Assembly (NCBI RefSeq): GCF_001185345.1
Contig: NZ_KQ236745.1
Span: 482,488 to 546,487 of the forward strand
DNA length: 64,000 nt
Source: Dorea sp. D27
GTDB taxonomy: Bacteria > Bacillota > Clostridia > Lachnospirales > Lachnospiraceae
Direction: 5' to 3'
In this document: piece after piece, positions 62,545 through 64,000 of the stretch
How the letters are laid out: each line of letters starts with the position of its first letter
Numbering within the stretch: the stretch's first letter is position 1
Translations under genes and position numbers: made by a program
The notes under the pieces: model-generated
Seen by the model: only the letters and a program-made list of their open reading frames with translations
What the model was told of the DNA's origin: nothing
The model's database searches: none

Positions 62545-63561
62545 ATGGCAAAAGTGGGTATTATGGGAGCAGGCAGCTGGGGAACCGCACTGGCGCTTCT
62601 GCTGCACAAGAACGGACACGAGGTGGCCGTCTGGTCTATCAGCAAGGAAGAAGTGGAGATGCTCTCCACGAAGAGGGAGCACGCGAGCAAGCTCCCGGGA
62701 GTCAAGCTTCCAGAAGACATGGAATTTATGACGGACATGGAAATGGCCATCAAAGGAAAAGACGTTCTCGTGCTGGCGGTGCCGTCTCCATTTACGAGAA
62801 GCACGGCGCGCAGCATGAAGCCTTTTGTGGCTGACGGGCAGATTATCGTGGACGTGGCAAAGGGGATTGAAGAGAACACGCTGATGACCCTCTCCCAGCA
62901 GATTGAAGAAGAGATTCCGCAGGCAGACGTGGCAGTGCTGTCCGGGCCGAGCCATGCGGAGGAAGTGGGGAGAGGTCTACCGACGAGCGTCGTGATAGGG
63001 GCAAGGACAAAGAACACGGCAGAATATCTCCAGAAGATGTTCATGAATGAAGTGTTCCGCGTATATACGAGTCCTGATATGCTCGGCATGGAACTTGGCG
63101 GATCTCTTAAAAATGTCATCGCCCTGGCGGCGGGCATCGCAGACGGACTCGGCTATGGAGATAATACGAAAGCAGCACTTATCACCCGCGGAATTGCGGA
63201 AATTGCCAGGCTTGGCGTGAAGATGGGCGGAGCGGTTGAAAGCTTTACCGGGCTGACAGGAATCGGCGACCTGATTGTCACTTGTGCCAGCCAGCACAGC
63301 CGTAACCGGAAGGCAGGCTATCTTATCGGCCAGGGCATGAGCATGCAGGAGGCGATGGACGAAGTGAAGATGGTGGTGGAAGGGGTGTACTCCACCAAAG
63401 CGGCAGTGAAGCTTGGCGAGAAGTATGATGTAGCACTTCCGATTATCGGGGAAGTGAATAAAGTCCTGTTTGAAAACAAAAACCCGAGAGAGGCGGTCAA
63501 TGAGCTCATGCTCAGAGACAGCAAGGCAGAACACAGTGCGCTGCCGTGGAAGGAAATGTAA
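62545..63561 (+). CDS. gpsA: Glycerol-3-phosphate dehydrogenase [NAD(P)+]
   Basis: A 338-aa enzyme making sn-glycerol-3-phosphate from DHAP for phospholipid synthesis. NAD site GIMGAGSWGTALALLL, VAKGIEENT, LSGPSHAEEV, catalytic Lys in ELGGSLKNVIALAAG, and the RNRKAGYLIGQG part. SD AAGGAGG. Last gene of the operon and of the window; spoIVA often follows in related species but is outside. Confidence 0.97.
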   Translation: MAKVGIMGAGSWGTALALLLHKNGHEVAVWSISKEEVEMLSTKREHASKLPGVKLPEDMEFMTDMEMAIKGKDVLVLAVPSPFTRSTARSMKPFVADGQIIVDVAKGIEENTLMTLSQQIEEEIPQADVAVLSGPSHAEEVGRGLPTSVVIGARTKNTAEYLQKMFMNEVFRVYTSPDMLGMELGGSLKNVIALAAGIADGLGYGDNTKAALITRGIAEIARLGVKMGGAVESFTGLTGIGDLIVTCASQHSRNRKAGYLIGQGMSMQEAMDEVKMVVEGVYSTKAAVKLGEKYDVALPIIGEVNKVLFENKNPREAVNELMLRDSKAEHSALPWKEM

Positions 63562-63578
63562 GTTTCGTAAATTAGGAC

Positions 63579-63760
63579 GCCGCTGGGGAGGCAGGGGGCA
63601 TCTGCTGCGATGCGTCCGGGACTGCGACTATCACACAGATTCCTAAGCCTGTGGAATGTTCGCCGATAGCGGCTCACACCCCACGGGCCAAGGAATCTGG
63701 TGAGGATTCTCCGTCCCTCCCGCTTATACCTTCGCATCTGCCCCCTGCCTCCCCAGCGGC
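63579..63760 (+). other. 182-nt foldback element (structured RNA or MITE-like)
   Basis: A perfect 22-bp inverted repeat: the left arm is 63579-63600 (GCCGCTGGGGAGGCAGGGGG...), the right arm 63739-63760. Inside, GATGCG (63609-63614) pairs with CGCATC (63733-63738), CAGATTCCT (63636-63644) with AGGAATCTG (63691-63699), GCCTGTGG (63647-63654) with CCACGGGC (63681-63688), and GCCG with CGGC near 63662-63673. The nested pairs make a long branched rod. No protein is likely. Confidence 0.7.
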
Positions 63761-63868
63761 TATCTACTTTACTGGCACGGGCGGGGACGGCTGTGTGACG
63801 TTACTGGCGGTCGGAAGGAATTTATCTGTGCCGGTATATTAATAAAAAAGCTGAGCGAGTGAAAACCT

Positions 63869-63895
63869 TTGGCAAAATGGAATTATAATTATAAT
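63869..63895 (+). promoter_or_regulatory. Promoter-like sequence before the 70-nt hairpin
   Basis: TTGGCA at 63869-63874, a 15-bp spacer and TATAAT at 63890-63895, which directly follows another TATAAT at 63884-63889. The spacer is shorter than ideal. Confidence 0.45.
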
Positions 63896-63896
63896 G

Positions 63897-63966
63897 AGGA
63901 AGAGCCGGAATCAGGTACAGGGCTGTTATGTGAGATAACATCCCTTGCCTGATTCCGGCTCTTCCT
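63897..63966 (+). ncRNA. Near-perfect 70-nt hairpin, candidate small RNA or 5' leader
   Basis: AGGAAGAGCCGGAATCAGG (63897-63915) pairs perfectly with its complement at 63948-63966. Further in, AGGG/CCCT (63919-63922, 63942-63945) and TGTTAT/ATAACA (63924-63929, 63935-63940) close onto a 5-nt GTGAG loop. No T-run follows, so it is not a terminator. The start of transcription would fall at its 5' base if the upstream promoter is real. Confidence 0.5.
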
Positions 63967-63993
63967 GCAGCAACGGCGTGCACGCCTCGCTGC
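63967..63993 (+). other. Second hairpin adjoining the 70-nt hairpin
   Basis: GCAGC (63967-63971) pairs with GCTGC (63989-63993) and GGCGTG (63975-63980) with CACGCC (63981-63986), a tight GC-rich stem directly after the 70-nt hairpin. The window ends 7 nt later. Confidence 0.5.
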
Positions 63994-64000
63994 AAACGTT

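Noticed and set aside
63681..63735. Cobalamin riboswitch-like words (GGAATCTGGTGA, CCCTCCCGC)
   Set aside because: The order resembles the B12-box core, but the CTGT part and the required CCGG pairing are missing, and the GGAATCTG instead pairs with an upstream segment of the foldback.
63651..63842. 63-codon open frame in the tail
   Set aside because: It has no SD, runs through the foldback arm, and its Pro/Ser-rich sequence is what GC-rich hairpin DNA gives by chance.
1..64000. CRISPR arrays, prophage or insertion sequence genes
   Set aside because: No regular direct repeats, integrase, transposase or phage structural genes were seen; only the two small palindromic repeats and the foldback hint at mobile elements.

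Overview
This 64 kb window reads as a stretch of chromosome from an anaerobic, spore-former-type Firmicute. The likely group is Lachnospiraceae (Clostridium cluster XIVa, around Clostridium scindens, C. hylemonae or Dorea); this is inferred from gene content and order, not from a database match. Supporting signs are a Stickland-type glycine reductase operon with a selenocysteine codon, the Gram-positive order dgt-dnaG-rpoD-trmK-nif3, a TrmK/Nif3 pair, a der-plsY-gpsA block, strong AGGAGG ribosome binding sites and moderate GC content. There are no phage genes, transposases or CRISPR arrays. Almost all of the window is coding.

Layout. (1) 1-4.5 kb: trxB (cut by the left edge), trxA, grdA (UGA-Sec), grdC and grdD, closed by a strong terminator. 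Together they give reductant delivery, the selenoprotein A carrier and the acetyl-phosphate-forming protein C of glycine reductase. (2) 4.5-15.9 kb: a membrane-anchored surface protein, a GNAT-ThrE fusion plus ThrE partner (amino acid export), a divergent sirtuin, gltX, a UvrD-like helicase, a DUF1292 protein, an orphan sugar-binding lipoprotein, an isoamylase-like protein without catalytic residues, TraX and DUF5662 proteins. (3) 15.9-22.5 kb: a LysR regulator divergent from a second IlvD/Edd dehydratase, tRNA-Leu(AAG), and a large GGDEF-EAL-PAS-GGDEF protein. (4) 22.5-32.6 kb: polyphosphate:AMP phosphotransferase and a DUF2804 protein, then the dgt-dnaG-rpoD-trmK-nif3 chain and a uridine-kinase-like protein. 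rpoD carries an apparent +1 frameshift in an A-run. (5) 32.6-39.1 kb, minus strand: RluA-type pseudouridine synthase, a polyamine uptake operon (regulator, potA, potB, fused potC-potD) and aroC.

(6) 39.3-45.8 kb: L,D-transpeptidase, tgt, yajC, glycogen phosphorylase and an MgtC-type membrane protein. (7) 45.9-49.1 kb: nucleoside salvage operon (nucleoside phosphorylase, deoC, cdd, deoB). (8) 49.2-56 kb: branched-chain amino acid and serine biosynthesis (leuB, ilvD, ilvB, serC, serA). (9) 56-59 kb: cell-wall-binding polysaccharide deacetylase, a free-standing 25-residue ORF with its own SD and terminator, and a long-form PRPP synthetase. (10) 59.2-63.6 kb: DUF512 radical SAM protein, der, plsY, gpsA. 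(11) 63.6-64 kb: a gene-free, highly structured tail with a 182-nt foldback and a near-perfect 70-nt hairpin behind a promoter-like sequence.

Items most worth a second look are the two GGGGTCAGACCCC inverted-repeat elements, the 25-residue ORF, the structured 3' tail, the sirtuin and GH13 proteins that have lost catalytic residues, the GNAT-ThrE and PotC-PotD fusions, the rpoD frameshift, and a grd operon in which grdA is followed directly by grdC.
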